64,000 nucleotides of DNA from 21-14-0-10-47-8 sp966211795. GTDB lineage: Bacteria > Bdellovibrionota > Bdellovibrionia > Bdellovibrionales > Bdellovibrionaceae. A program made the translations under genes and the position numbers. The notes beneath the pieces are model-generated. The model worked only from the letters and a program-made list of their open reading frames with translations. It was not told the DNA's origin and searched no databases. Where the stretch lies: the NCBI GenBank assembly GCA_966211795.1, contig CBIHNW010000001.1:402242-466241 (forward strand). The letters run 5' to 3'. This document shows, piece after piece, positions 7,785-16,642 of the stretch (the first letter of the stretch is position 1; each line of letters opens with the position of its first letter).

Positions 7785-8657
7785 TTAAAGGCTGTCCCAG
7801 ATTCGACTCATCCATCCTAATGCTTCAGGATCTTTGCAAATGATTTTGACGGATTGTTGGCAGCTGTAGGGACAGCCCGTGATGTTCAGCGAAATCAGCT
7901 CCAGCTCTTTCACGTAATAGTCTGGCAGGTAAGCCAAGGCATGGCCCCGCTGCAAAAGCTTATCCATGATTTTCAGGCCGCTCGCCCGGTACCGGATCTG
8001 TCTTGGAAATTTATCATCGCGCCATCCGTCCAAAGATGCAGAAGTGGAAATTTTGCCGAGCATGGCGGATTCGGGGGAGACAAAAGGGAATTTTAAAATA
8101 TCTTCGACCGGGATTTTTGCGCTCTGGACATACTTTTTAAACAGAGGATGCTTACCGGAAGCGCAAGTTTTGAATTCGACTTTGGATAAGGTCTTGGACT
8201 TGAGACCTTGCGGAACATCGCCTGTCAGCAATCCAAAGTGCGCCTCTCCATCTTGCACCTGTTGGATGACTTTGGTTTCATTGCGGGTCAGAAATTGAAA
8301 TCGTGAATGAGCAAAAGTTTTATGGATGACTTCTGATAATTGAATGCCGAAATGGGTGTGCAGAATTTCTTCGGCACTGATCACGACATTGAGCGTTCCT
8401 TTTTGTCCACTGAGTTCGAATTTCGCTTCTTCTTCGAGCTGGACAATCTGCGCCGCCCGCTTCTTAAGCGCTAAGCCTTCGGGCGTCAGTCGAATATTTC
8501 GGCCTTGTTTGTAAAAAAGAGAAATCCCCAGTTCGTCTTCCAGCCGAGAGATCGCCTTGCTCAGTGAGCCTGGCGAAACGTTGAGATCTTCGGAAGCTCG
8601 GTGAACGTTTTCGTTCTGGGCCACCGCTAAAAAGTATCGAAGTTCGAATATTTCCAT
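7785..8657 (-). CDS. LysR-family transcriptional regulator
   Basis: A 290-residue LysR protein. The N-terminal winged helix (residues 1-60) includes FLAVAQNENVHRASEDL and SPGSLSKAISRLEDELG, and the effector domain follows from about residue 88. It is divergent from the Old Yellow Enzyme gene at 8738, with 80 bp between them, so it is the likely regulator of that gene. A perfect inverted repeat overlaps its own start codon, as expected for autorepression. The effector is not predictable; OYE-linked LysR proteins often respond to electrophiles or oxidants. Confidence 0.93.
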   Translation of the reverse strand: MEIFELRYFLAVAQNENVHRASEDLNVSPGSLSKAISRLEDELGISLFYKQGRNIRLTPEGLALKKRAAQIVQLEEEAKFELSGQKGTLNVVISAEEILHTHFGIQLSEVIHKTFAHSRFQFLTRNETKVIQQVQDGEAHFGLLTGDVPQGLKSKTLSKVEFKTCASGKHPLFKKYVQSAKIPVEDILKFPFVSPESAMLGKISTSASLDGWRDDKFPRQIRYRASGLKIMDKLLQRGHALAYLPDYYVKELELISLNITGCPYSCQQSVKIICKDPEALGWMSRIWDSL

Positions 8658-8664
8658 ATTCGAA
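8643..8664. promoter_or_regulatory. Inverted repeat over the LysR start codon
   Basis: The arms TTCGAATA and TATTCGAA, spaced by 6 bases, form a perfect repeat that includes the ATG of the LysR gene (8657-8655). It is a candidate LysR binding site for autoregulation and control of the divergent flavin oxidoreductase gene. Confidence 0.5.
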
Positions 8665-8737
8665 ACATATAGTTCAATATCGTTTCTTTATCAACCTCGC
8701 CAATAAAGTTATCAGGAGACCTTGAAAAGAGGTCACG

Positions 8738-9799
8738 ATGAGACAAAGCCAATCGCATCATATTCCAAACCGCTGGACGCGGTTTGCGTTTAAAAACGGA
8801 ATGGTCGCTCAAAACAGAGTGGTGGTTCCACCGATGGCTTCGGGAACTGCAGATGTGCAAGGGGCCGTGACGTCTCAGACACTGCGGCATTATGAAAATC
8901 TGACCAGGGCCGGCGCTGGGATTGTAATGGTGGAATACACCTACGTTCACTCTTCGGGCCGAAGCGAAGAGAACCAATTGGGTCTTCATTCGGACGGTCA
9001 GGTTCCCGCGCATCAAAAATTGGTTTCGAGCGTTCATCAAGCCGGTGCCTTGGTGGGGATTCAGTTGGTGCACGGTGGTGGCAAATCTTCGAAAGAATTG
9101 ACCGGAGGAAGACTGCTGGGCGCGAGCGACGTGGTTGTTCCGACCAAAGGAAACGATTTAGAAAAGCCAGTTGAAATGAATCGTGACGAAATCAAGGCCT
9201 ATCAATCATGGTATCTCGATGCCGCGATTCGTGCCGCCGATGCCGGTTATGACTTGATCGAGCTGCACGCGGCCCATGGTTATGGATTGAATCAATGGCT
9301 GTCTTCGCTGACAAACCAACGAACGGATGAATACGGTGGCAACCTGATCAACAGAAGCCGGATGCTGTTCGAAATTTTTCAGGCGATTCGAAAAGCGCTT
9401 CCGCATCTGCTTTTGGGTGTGCGAATTCCGGGTGAAGATCATTTTCGTGGTGGTCTCACCCCTGACGATATGTTTTTTGTCTCGAGACGACTAGATGTCT
9501 TAGGGGCTGACTTTCTTGATGTCTCTTCGGGGATTGGGGGGTGGAGACGGCCCGCTGATCGCTCGGGGGAAGGTTATCTTTTACCCGAAGCGACGAGCAT
9601 TCAGCAGCGGGTTGGCATACCTGTGATTGGTGTCGGTGGCATCGAGACGGGAACGTTTATCGATGCTGCGATTGCGAGAAAAAGAGTGTCCTTCACGGCC
9701 GTCGGTCGAAAGATATTAAAAGATCCAAAACTTTTTTTTGAAGAGGTTCTGGTTGAAAGTTCGGTTGGCCCATCAATTGCGAATGAATACTGTGGCTAA
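8738..9799 (+). CDS. NADH:flavin oxidoreductase (Old Yellow Enzyme family)
   Basis: A 353-residue TIM-barrel protein with a ribosome site (AAAGAGG) before the ATG. Family features are NRVVVPPMAS near the N-terminus, QLVHGGGKS, the substrate-binding ELHAAHGYGLNQWLS with its paired His residues, and NQRTDEYGG, then GVRIPGEDHF and the phosphate-binding IGVGGIETGT. FMN-dependent OYE enzymes reduce activated alkenes, nitro compounds or quinones. The last part is slightly shorter than in NemA. It is paired with the divergent LysR gene. A second, more NemA-like OYE lies at 40321. Confidence 0.93.
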   Translation: MRQSQSHHIPNRWTRFAFKNGMVAQNRVVVPPMASGTADVQGAVTSQTLRHYENLTRAGAGIVMVEYTYVHSSGRSEENQLGLHSDGQVPAHQKLVSSVHQAGALVGIQLVHGGGKSSKELTGGRLLGASDVVVPTKGNDLEKPVEMNRDEIKAYQSWYLDAAIRAADAGYDLIELHAAHGYGLNQWLSSLTNQRTDEYGGNLINRSRMLFEIFQAIRKALPHLLLGVRIPGEDHFRGGLTPDDMFFVSRRLDVLGADFLDVSSGIGGWRRPADRSGEGYLLPEATSIQQRVGIPVIGVGGIETGTFIDAAIARKRVSFTAVGRKILKDPKLFFEEVLVESSVGPSIANEYCG

Positions 9800-10027
9800 T
9801 CATCTTCTAAGTTATGAAGAAGAGGTGAATTCGTTAATCGAATCTTTGTCTTGATCTTGTCCTTTGTCCAAAGCCTGACTGTCGAAAAGTTTAGAATTAA
9901 AATCACACGTCCAGAGATGTCTGGCGACCCTTGTGAAACTTGCGATGCACTCCTATTCTTGTACGCATGGCCGCAAAGCCAATGGAAAAAGAGAAAGACT
10001 CAATCAAATAAAAATAAGGTAGGAAAG

Positions 10028-11242
10028 ATGAAGGCAGCATATTTACTGGTTTTATCACTTGGTGCGCTCGGTGTTGTGGGCTGTGGGTCGAAAGATGACA
10101 CCCCTGCATCTTCAACGGTCACCTATAGTGCGGATAAACCTTCAGGGATCATGAGCGCGATGGCAACCGGCGTGACTAAAGTGGGTGCGGGACTGACCGG
10201 ATCAGTCAGCGTGTCTTCGATGGATGATTCCGATATTCGTCCCATGCTTTCGTCATCTGATTGCACCGTTCATGGTGAGCCAGTATCGGTCACGAACCAT
10301 GCCGCCGCTGCCTATCCGGGACTGTTGACCTATTGCAAGATTACAACGGATACGGGTGATGAAGAGTCCGTTCCCGGAGTTTTCAGTGGCATCCAAGCCA
10401 TTGCCTGCATGGTCGAAAATGCGGCGCCCACTTATGATGGAGCAGCCCATAGTTTAACGCTGACTTTCGATACCCGATGCTTCACGACGGCGAAGCTTGC
10501 CAATATGGGAGTTACCGCCGGTACCACGGCAACGGCGACGGTGACAGCATCAAGCCCAGCCGCGTTCAATTCGCATTTCGATAAAGGTGTTGATATCACC
10601 GTGAATGTGGGTGGCAATCATCATTACATTTTCGGAACCAAAGTCGCGAGCAACGTGATCGAGGTTACTTATTTTGACGAAGATCTTGATCAAGCTCATA
10701 AAACTGGATCTGGGGCTGGCTACCTTGATATCACCAACGGTATTTTGCGAGTCGAATCCAGAATGGATCGTATCTTGTGCACCCAAGCTAGCAGCTGTGG
10801 ATGGAATCGGCACATCCGACTTTATTCAACGATGACGATGGATGGAACGACTCCGAAAACTCCTAAGCAGGTTGAATTCTTGTATTCGAATACAGAATCT
10901 GCGACGTCCGCTGCACAATCTGGCTGGGATGGCTACTTGGTGACGGCATCCGGTGATTTGAGTACCACGGGTGTGAAACCGCGTGGCTTCACAACGGGTT
11001 CACAAGCGAATGATGCCGCCGTCAATACAATCGGGAACTGGACGGAAAATCCGAGCAGCACGGATTGCTTTACCTACACTTCGACCACGGCCGGAACATG
11101 TGGTGCAGGTCTTGGTCAGATGACGACAAATCTAAAATTCGTCATGGCGGTCGGAAGCTCTTACACGTTACCAACAAACTGGTTTACGACCGAAACAGGC
11201 TTATCCTTTACTTCGGTGAGCGCAAACGAAGATGTTCCGTAA
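10028..11242 (+). CDS. Predicted lipoprotein of unknown function
   Basis: The ATG at 10028 follows TAGGAAAG and gives 404 residues with a lipoprotein signal: hydrophobic MKAAYLLVLSLGALGVVGC, lipid-acceptor Cys19. The rest is rich in Thr, Ser, Gly and Asp, with many beta-strand-like stretches and several Cys pairs (for instance TQASSCGW and TSTTAGTCGAG), which suggests disulfides. No catalytic motif is recognised. The composition resembles surface or periplasmic lipoproteins of unknown role in delta-proteobacteria-like genomes. It is flanked by about 230 bp of non-coding DNA upstream and stands alone. Confidence 0.75.
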   Translation: MKAAYLLVLSLGALGVVGCGSKDDTPASSTVTYSADKPSGIMSAMATGVTKVGAGLTGSVSVSSMDDSDIRPMLSSSDCTVHGEPVSVTNHAAAAYPGLLTYCKITTDTGDEESVPGVFSGIQAIACMVENAAPTYDGAAHSLTLTFDTRCFTTAKLANMGVTAGTTATATVTASSPAAFNSHFDKGVDITVNVGGNHHYIFGTKVASNVIEVTYFDEDLDQAHKTGSGAGYLDITNGILRVESRMDRILCTQASSCGWNRHIRLYSTMTMDGTTPKTPKQVEFLYSNTESATSAAQSGWDGYLVTASGDLSTTGVKPRGFTTGSQANDAAVNTIGNWTENPSSTDCFTYTSTTAGTCGAGLGQMTTNLKFVMAVGSSYTLPTNWFTTETGLSFTSVSANEDVP

Positions 11243-11381
11243 CGGAAATTAATTTTCGCGCCTATCGTCCGGTCTTTCTTGGATTTCAGGTCTCAGGTGA
11301 GATTATGAGGATCAAAAAGATTGCGGTAGGCGGAAAGTTCCAATGCTAAGGCTTGGCTTTCATGCGGGTTCATTCATGATG

Positions 11382-12293
11382 TCAATTGCCCAAAATTTCT
11401 TGGCGGCAAAATTTTAAAAATTCATTTTCTCTGAGGCTGGTGCGTCTTCCTAATTGGCGCGCGGTCATGATTTGATTCATAAAAGGTTTTTTCACCGTCA
11501 CCACAGTTTTCAAATTTTTAAATTCTTGCGTGATCAAGTGATGGGGAACAATGCCGACACCCATATCTGATTGGATGGCGCTTAAAACAGCGCGGACGCT
11601 TTCGGCCGAATAGACGATCTTCAAATCCTGGGGCGCTTTCGAGAAATGATGCTTGACCCACATGCGCGCAACCGGGGCGTAGGGAAGATAATCCACCCAT
11701 GGAAGCTTTGCCAGATTTGCCGACGTTAGCTTCTGCAGATTGAACTCTTTGTAATTGCGCTCGGAGCTGGCCATGACAAATTCTTCGCGCAGAATTGTCT
11801 GAACGGAAACCGGATATTTTTCGGCATGAACATCACCGTTATCGATAAAGGCGAGATCTAATTGACCCTGGCAAAGAAGATCCAGTTGCTGAATGGGAAC
11901 TGCGAGTGTGAGCTCGAAAGTGACCTCTGGATATTTTTGTCGAAATTTCCCGATAACTTTGGTTAAAAGCCCCGAGCCAAAATCTTGGGGCGCGCCGATC
12001 CGCAGGTGTCCAACGGGCTGCTTGATTCCAGATTCTAGGTGCTGCAGGACGGACTGAAGCTCATTCACGAAAGGATGAATCGCCTGAAAAAGATGATCCG
12101 CTTCGGCCGTTGGCTGAAAGTTCTTACTGTCTCGGATAAAAAGGGGAAGGCCCAGCTCTTGCTCGAGACCTTTCACTGATTGGCTGACGGCAGACCGGGT
12201 GACATTCAGGGCGTCGGCCGCTTTCAGGATGCTGCGGTTCAAGTAAACAAGATGGAACACTTTCAGTCGCTCGAAATTAGGAATCGTTAGCAT
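11382..12293 (-). CDS. LysR-family transcriptional regulator
   Basis: A 303-residue LysR protein with an N-terminal winged helix (FHLVYLNRSILKAADAL, TRSAVSQSVKGLEQELG) and an effector domain from about residue 92 (GHLRIGAPQDFGSG). It diverges from the Nudix-like gene at 12372. The short intergenic region has a perfect TTAGC-ATT-GCTAA repeat over its own start codon and, next to it, a LysR-type TAATC-N5-GGTTA box. It probably regulates itself and perhaps the divergent gene. The effector is unknown. Confidence 0.93.
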   Translation of the reverse strand: MLTIPNFERLKVFHLVYLNRSILKAADALNVTRSAVSQSVKGLEQELGLPLFIRDSKNFQPTAEADHLFQAIHPFVNELQSVLQHLESGIKQPVGHLRIGAPQDFGSGLLTKVIGKFRQKYPEVTFELTLAVPIQQLDLLCQGQLDLAFIDNGDVHAEKYPVSVQTILREEFVMASSERNYKEFNLQKLTSANLAKLPWVDYLPYAPVARMWVKHHFSKAPQDLKIVYSAESVRAVLSAIQSDMGVGIVPHHLITQEFKNLKTVVTVKKPFMNQIMTARQLGRRTSLRENEFLKFCRQEILGN

Positions 12294-12311
12294 TGCTAAT
12301 CCTTATGGTTA
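12287..12311. promoter_or_regulatory. LysR-type binding region between divergent genes
   Basis: The perfect repeat TTAGC-ATT-GCTAA (12287-12299) contains the LysR start codon. The partly overlapping TAATCCTTATGGTTA (12297-12311) has the LysR box form with one mismatch between arms. Confidence 0.45.
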
Positions 12312-12371
12312 GATAAGATAGTTTTACTGTGAAAGGAGCATTCGTTAAAAGGCCTTTGCGTGGAGGTGCAA

Positions 12372-12788
12372 ATGTTTCAAACAGAAGATGGGATCATGAA
12401 GCCAATTGCTTACGTCGGGATCATCAAGAACAACAAGCTGCTCTTGGTGAATTACAAAGTCCCCCCGAATCCGGCAAAATCGGGCTGGTGGATTCCCGCA
12501 CCAGGTCTGGAGTTCGGAGCTGATCCTTTTGAAAAAGCGCGACAGATTTGTGCCGAATATGGGATCAAGATTGATTGCATGAATTTGAATGGTGTCGAAT
12601 CTTTTGTTTCACCTGGCGGATGGCACCTGATTTGGCATTACATTGTTCGAACGGACTCTGAGCCGCAACCAAATTCCAATGTGAAAAGTTATCGCTGGGT
12701 GACGGCAGAGGAACTGTCGGACCTTCAGGACCTGGCGCACGGACGGTGGGAAATCGGTGTCGGCAAAGAGTATCTTGGGGCGAATTGA
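12372..12788 (+). CDS. Nudix-fold protein with a degenerate Nudix box
   Basis: The ATG at 12372 follows GGAGG by five bases, which favours it over the GTG at 12360. The 138-residue protein has the Nudix domain order: strand IAYVGIIKNNKLLLVNYK, then WWIPAPGLEFGADPFEKARQ (a region of about residues 38-57), then ICAEYGI. The Nudix box GX5EX7REUXEEXGU is altered: the segment is one residue short and REUxEE reads RQICAE, so two of the three glutamates that bind metal are missing. Hydrolysis of nucleoside diphosphate derivatives is therefore doubtful; it may be a binding or regulatory protein. It diverges from the LysR gene. Confidence 0.7.
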   Translation: MFQTEDGIMKPIAYVGIIKNNKLLLVNYKVPPNPAKSGWWIPAPGLEFGADPFEKARQICAEYGIKIDCMNLNGVESFVSPGGWHLIWHYIVRTDSEPQPNSNVKSYRWVTAEELSDLQDLAHGRWEIGVGKEYLGAN

Positions 12789-12877
12789 GAGCGATGCTGT
12801 TGTGATGACGGGCCGATCTCCCGTCCAGGCCGCTCGAGATAAAATCACGCGCCTTGTGGCAGAAATGTAAAGAGTGA

Positions 12878-14326
12878 TTATTTCAGGAACCTTTTTATTT
12901 CCTGGGCCAAGATATCGATCCCGCGTGCCATCAGTTTGGCCTCGATCTGGGCGTAGCCAATTTTGATTCCATGTAAATGTGGTTGGCCAAAAAACCAATC
13001 GCTTGTTCTCGTGTCTAAAGAAACGGATCGCGATAATAAACGTTCCGTCAGCAAATTCAGATCCACGGTTTCAGGGAGCTCAAGCCATAAGATGGGTCCG
13101 CCGCCAGGCTTGGTCCAACGAACACCTGCCGGCATGCTGTTCTCAAGCGCTGATAGGCAAGCCTGATAGCGTTCATCCAAGGCGGCGTGCAAATTTTTGA
13201 GATGAGTATCAAAGTAACCTCGATCCAAAAACTCGAACAGTGTCGCTTCGATCAATGTCGGATTTCCGATCGTCCCGACACGCTTTGCGGCTAAAAGCGA
13301 TGGCATCATGGATTCGTTTGCCAGAAGATAGCCAAGCCTGAGGCTGGGCAACAATTTTTTCGTGAATGAGTTGATGTACAAAACATTTTCGCCGCCCAAA
13401 GACCGTAATGGTGTGCGGAATTCGGAAAAGGAAAGCATATCCGATCCCCAGTCGTCTTCGATCAGGCCGAAATTATATTTCTGCGAAAATTCAAGAATCG
13501 CTTCGAGCTCGCTCGAGCTGTAGGAATACCCGGTGGGATTGTGAAAATTTGTCGTGAGATAAAGAGCCGCGGGTCGGTTCTGCGCGATGGCTTTTTCCCA
13601 GGCGTCCAGATCAATTCCGCGAAAGGGATCCAGGGGTAGGCCCGTAACTTTCATCTGGTTCATTTCGAAAAGCAGTTTCCCCATTCCGTAAGCCGGGTTT
13701 TCGGTGGCAATCGATTTGGCCTTTAGAGATCTGGCGAACACGTCCAGTGCTTGTTGTGATCCCGTCGTGATGATGACGTGACCTGGGTCAGCAGAAATTC
13801 CACGGGCATTCAGTCTTTTTGCGATTATTTTTCGTAACGGTTCAAAGCCTTGGGTGTCGTAAAGGTAATGAAGGCCCGGAGCTTTCAGGACGGATCGAAA
13901 ACACTGTTCAATTTTAGAAATCGGCAGCAGCTCGCGGTCGATGAAGACGCTACCCAATGGAATGATTTTATTTGGATTCTTTGAAGTGCCAATTACTGGA
14001 GGAAACTTTCCGGTGAACAAGACCGGAGCGGGCGCCTTTCTCTTGGCAATTGATTTGGACTCAGGTGAGACTTTGGCCTGAACGAAATACCCAGATCTGG
14101 CGCGGCTGACGATCAAACCTCGGGCTTCGAGTTCCTCATACGCGGCTTGAACGGTATTTTTTGAAATCCCGAGCTGGTGAGCGATCATCCGAATTGGAGG
14201 CAGCCGAACGCCGGCGGAAACAAGTCCCGATTGCAGTTCCTTTTGCGTCGCCTGAACAATGTCCTTTGCGCCAATCTCTTTCCGAGTCACAGGAATTTGG
14301 ATTCGCAAATATGGGGTGTTTGCCAA
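12878..14326 (-). CDS. MocR-type regulator (GntR helix-turn-helix fused to PLP aminotransferase fold)
   Basis: The start is TTG at 14326, backed by a strong GAGGAG site. The 482-residue protein has an N-terminal GntR winged helix (PPIRMIAHQLGISKNTVQAA, ARGLIVSRARSGYFV) and a C-terminal fold type I aminotransferase-like domain from about residue 100. In that domain SFTKKLLPSLRLGYL carries the PLP-binding lysine and NFHNPTGYSYS is also typical. MocR proteins such as GabR and PdxR sense PLP adducts or vitamin B6. Candidate direct and inverted repeats lie upstream at 14363-14408. The genes divergent from it (14425-16612) are its most likely targets. Confidence 0.93.
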   Translation of the reverse strand: MANTPYLRIQIPVTRKEIGAKDIVQATQKELQSGLVSAGVRLPPIRMIAHQLGISKNTVQAAYEELEARGLIVSRARSGYFVQAKVSPESKSIAKRKAPAPVLFTGKFPPVIGTSKNPNKIIPLGSVFIDRELLPISKIEQCFRSVLKAPGLHYLYDTQGFEPLRKIIAKRLNARGISADPGHVIITTGSQQALDVFARSLKAKSIATENPAYGMGKLLFEMNQMKVTGLPLDPFRGIDLDAWEKAIAQNRPAALYLTTNFHNPTGYSYSSSELEAILEFSQKYNFGLIEDDWGSDMLSFSEFRTPLRSLGGENVLYINSFTKKLLPSLRLGYLLANESMMPSLLAAKRVGTIGNPTLIEATLFEFLDRGYFDTHLKNLHAALDERYQACLSALENSMPAGVRWTKPGGGPILWLELPETVDLNLLTERLLSRSVSLDTRTSDWFFGQPHLHGIKIGYAQIEAKLMARGIDILAQEIKRFLK

Positions 14327-14362
14327 TTGATCTCCTCATTTGCCCAAGCTACCCTAAAATTC

Positions 14363-14408
14363 AAAACTGGAACAGGGACAGATTCAAATTAAAAGCTGGG
14401 ACAGTTTT
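14363..14408. promoter_or_regulatory. Repeat cluster between the MocR gene and divergent genes
   Basis: AAAACTG (14363-14369) and CAGTTTT (14402-14408) form an inverted repeat. Near-direct repeats TGGAACAG (14368-14375) and TGGGACAG (14397-14404) lie 29 bp apart. Spaced direct repeats of this kind are usual for MocR/GabR operators. Confidence 0.45.
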
Positions 14409-14424
14409 AAAGGTGCGACATCAT

Positions 14425-14633
14425 ATGACAATGTTTCTTTATCGATGGGAAATGAAACCAGGTTCTGAAACTCTGTTCAGAGAGAATTGGCTTCTCGTAA
14501 CGAAGAATTGCCCAGGCGTATCAGAGCGCCTGGAAGTGGAAAGCGATTTTCTAATTCCGATGGATTCTTGAGTGCACTTAAATTGGAAGGACAGTGTGGA
14601 CTTCGATTGGACAAGCAAAAACAGAGAGTGTAG
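14425..14633 (+). pseudogene. Remnant of an antibiotic biosynthesis monooxygenase (ABM)-like gene
   Basis: The first frame gives MTMFLYRWEMKPGSETLF then RENW, which strongly resembles the N-terminus of small ABM-fold proteins (about 95-100 residues), but it stops at TGA 14569-14571 after 48 codons. In another frame the same region reads GSGKRFSNSDGFLSALK (from 14532), which resembles the middle of the same family (GSRLH..DG pattern) and ends at TAG 14631. A frameshift in a decaying gene explains both. The 3' limit is uncertain. A short genuine 48-residue protein is the alternative. It lies between the MocR regulator and the VOC gene. Confidence 0.4.
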
Positions 14634-14683
14634 CCTTCACCTAAAGGCGAAAAAACTTCAGGTGATATCGAGGGTCCCAATCT

Positions 14684-15082
14684 ATGATTCCGAATTTAAA
14701 TCAAATCGAGTGCATCACGGTCTTTATCTCGGACCTGAGGCAAGCTCAGAACTTTTACGTTGATATTTTTGGCTTGAAAATCGTTTATCAAGACCCCAAC
14801 TGCATCGTCGTGAAATTCGAAAATATTTTACTGAATTTGTTGAAAATATCTGAAGCTCCCGAGCTGGTGTCGCCACATAAAATTGGACAGCTCAGCGATG
14901 GCCCGCGAATGATGTTCACGATCAAAGTGTCGAATGTGGATGCGATTTGTGCCCAGCTGAAGCAGCATGCAGTGACTTTATTGAATGGTCCTTTAAATCG
15001 TCCTTGGGGACGACGAACAGCCGCATTTTTGGATCCCTTTGGAAATGCCTGGGAAGTTGCGCAAGAACTGACGGGCTCTTAA
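14684..15082 (+). CDS. VOC-family (glyoxalase/bleomycin resistance-like) protein
   Basis: A 132-residue protein with the paired beta-alpha-beta-beta-beta modules of the vicinal oxygen chelate fold. The first module is ECITVFISDLRQAQNFYVDI (residues 9-28) with FGLKIVYQD, and the second ends in AAFLDPFGNAWEVAQ. Metal ligands are hard to assign: the usual first-strand His is replaced by Thr or Ile, while the final Glu (WEVAQ) is present. A binding or resistance role is as likely as catalysis. The next gene starts 15 bp downstream, so the two are probably cotranscribed. Confidence 0.88.
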   Translation: MIPNLNQIECITVFISDLRQAQNFYVDIFGLKIVYQDPNCIVVKFENILLNLLKISEAPELVSPHKIGQLSDGPRMMFTIKVSNVDAICAQLKQHAVTLLNGPLNRPWGRRTAAFLDPFGNAWEVAQELTGS

Positions 15083-15097
15083 TAGAGGGAGTTATCG

Positions 15098-16612
15098 GTG
15101 TGGAAATCTGAATATGATCCTTATGTCGGACATTTTTCAAAGTACCAGGCGAATTCTGATATGGACAAGCCGCCAGAGAATGCCATCAAAGTCATTGATT
15201 CGGATTTTGGTCGCAACGTCGGTTTTCAACGTGTCGCCGTTCATCATATCATTTTACCGCCAGGTTGTCGGACCTCGTCACCGCACGCCGAAAGCATTGA
15301 AGAAGAGTTTGCGTTTGTTTTAAGAGGTCAACCGCATCTTTGGCTGAATGGTTACATCCATCCATTGCAAGAGGGCTTTGCGGTCGGTTTCCCGGCTGGC
15401 ACCGGCATCGCGCATACATTTATCAATAACACCGAATCCGATATTCATTTGCTGGTGGCCGGCGAAAAAACAAAAAAAGAAAATCTCTGTTCCTTTCCGA
15501 TCAACCCAGAGCTCAAGGAATCTTGTGGTATTTGGTGGAGCGATCCCCCACCACAAAAATTGGGCCCCCATAACGGTCTTCCGGGGCCGGTCACTGCATC
15601 TGAATTCGCAACCGAACGGGCGGCCTGCATCTTTGATTGTAAAAGTGAACCACGTGGCAAAGGTTTCCATTACCCAGGGGACAATGAGACGTTTGGTACC
15701 GGCTTTCGGATCACGAACAAAGTCGGTCTGAAAGCTTTAGGAATTTGGTTTGAAATTCTTCCGCCGGGACGTCGATCCGCTTTTCCCCATGCGCACACGC
15801 ACGAAGAGGAATTCATTTATATCCTAAAAGGGAAGGCGACGGCTTGGCTGAATGGATATTCAAAAGAAATTTCTTCCGATCATTTTGTCGCATTTCCATC
15901 GAACACGGGATTGGCCCACACCCTGATCAATAACACCGACGAAGATTTGATTTATATTTGTATCGGTGAAACTCAGGATTTTCCGCAAGAGAAGATCAGC
16001 TATCCTTTTCATCCGCTCAGACAAAAAGAGTGCATCCGAAAAGGCTGGTACTGGACGGATCTGCCGGAAAGAGAATTCGGCCCTGATCCAGGCAGTCCGT
16101 TCGCACCCTATCCGGATCACTTGCGGCTAAAGGTTTGCACTGCGGAAAACGCAGAAGCGGTCTTTGCACTTTTTCAAAAGTCGAATCGCTACTTTCAAAG
16201 CGTTGATGGCTGTGAACCAAGCTTGAAAATGGCAGAGCACGCGATTGTGGATGGACCAAAGCAGAAAAGTGAAAAGTACTTTAAAGAATTTTTAATGATC
16301 GAATGGAACGGCGAAGACATTGGTGTCCTAGATGTTCACGCTCATCATCCTGAAGAAGGGATCTGTTATTTAGGGTTGCTCTTGATAACGGAAAAACTTT
16401 TCTCAAGGGGATTGGGTTCGCGTTGTTATCGCTTCGCGGAAGACTATATCAAGCGATCTTTCGGTTGCTCAAAAATAAGGTTGGGCGTTTCAGATGACAA
16501 TGATGTCAGCCGGTTTTGGTTGAAAATGGGATTTGCTTTGAATCGGAAGACTTATGAGTGGAAGGGCGAAGGAAAAACTTCGACCGTTCGCGAATACGAG
16601 AAAGATATTTAA
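15098..16612 (+). CDS. Bicupin fused to a C-terminal GNAT acetyltransferase
   Basis: The GTG at 15098 follows AGAGGGA and gives 504 residues with three domains. Cupin 1 spans about residues 30-135 (SSPHAESIEEEFAFVLRG, GIAHTF). Cupin 2 spans about 190-300 (FPHAHTHEEEFIYILKG, GLAHTL). A GNAT domain spans about 343-495, with motif A LLLITEKLFSRGLGS and motif B SRFWLKMGF. Cupin 2 keeps the metal set His231, His233, Glu238 and His274. Cupin 1 has Glu in place of the second His (His63, Glu65, Glu70, His106), so it may bind metal weakly or not at all. I do not recognise this three-domain architecture as a named enzyme. It is likely cotranscribed with the VOC gene. Confidence 0.85.
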   Translation: MWKSEYDPYVGHFSKYQANSDMDKPPENAIKVIDSDFGRNVGFQRVAVHHIILPPGCRTSSPHAESIEEEFAFVLRGQPHLWLNGYIHPLQEGFAVGFPAGTGIAHTFINNTESDIHLLVAGEKTKKENLCSFPINPELKESCGIWWSDPPPQKLGPHNGLPGPVTASEFATERAACIFDCKSEPRGKGFHYPGDNETFGTGFRITNKVGLKALGIWFEILPPGRRSAFPHAHTHEEEFIYILKGKATAWLNGYSKEISSDHFVAFPSNTGLAHTLINNTDEDLIYICIGETQDFPQEKISYPFHPLRQKECIRKGWYWTDLPEREFGPDPGSPFAPYPDHLRLKVCTAENAEAVFALFQKSNRYFQSVDGCEPSLKMAEHAIVDGPKQKSEKYFKEFLMIEWNGEDIGVLDVHAHHPEEGICYLGLLLITEKLFSRGLGSRCYRFAEDYIKRSFGCSKIRLGVSDDNDVSRFWLKMGFALNRKTYEWKGEGKTSTVREYEKDI

Positions 16613-16642
16613 GGAAAGAGTTTTTCAGAAAGGCAGTTTGGC

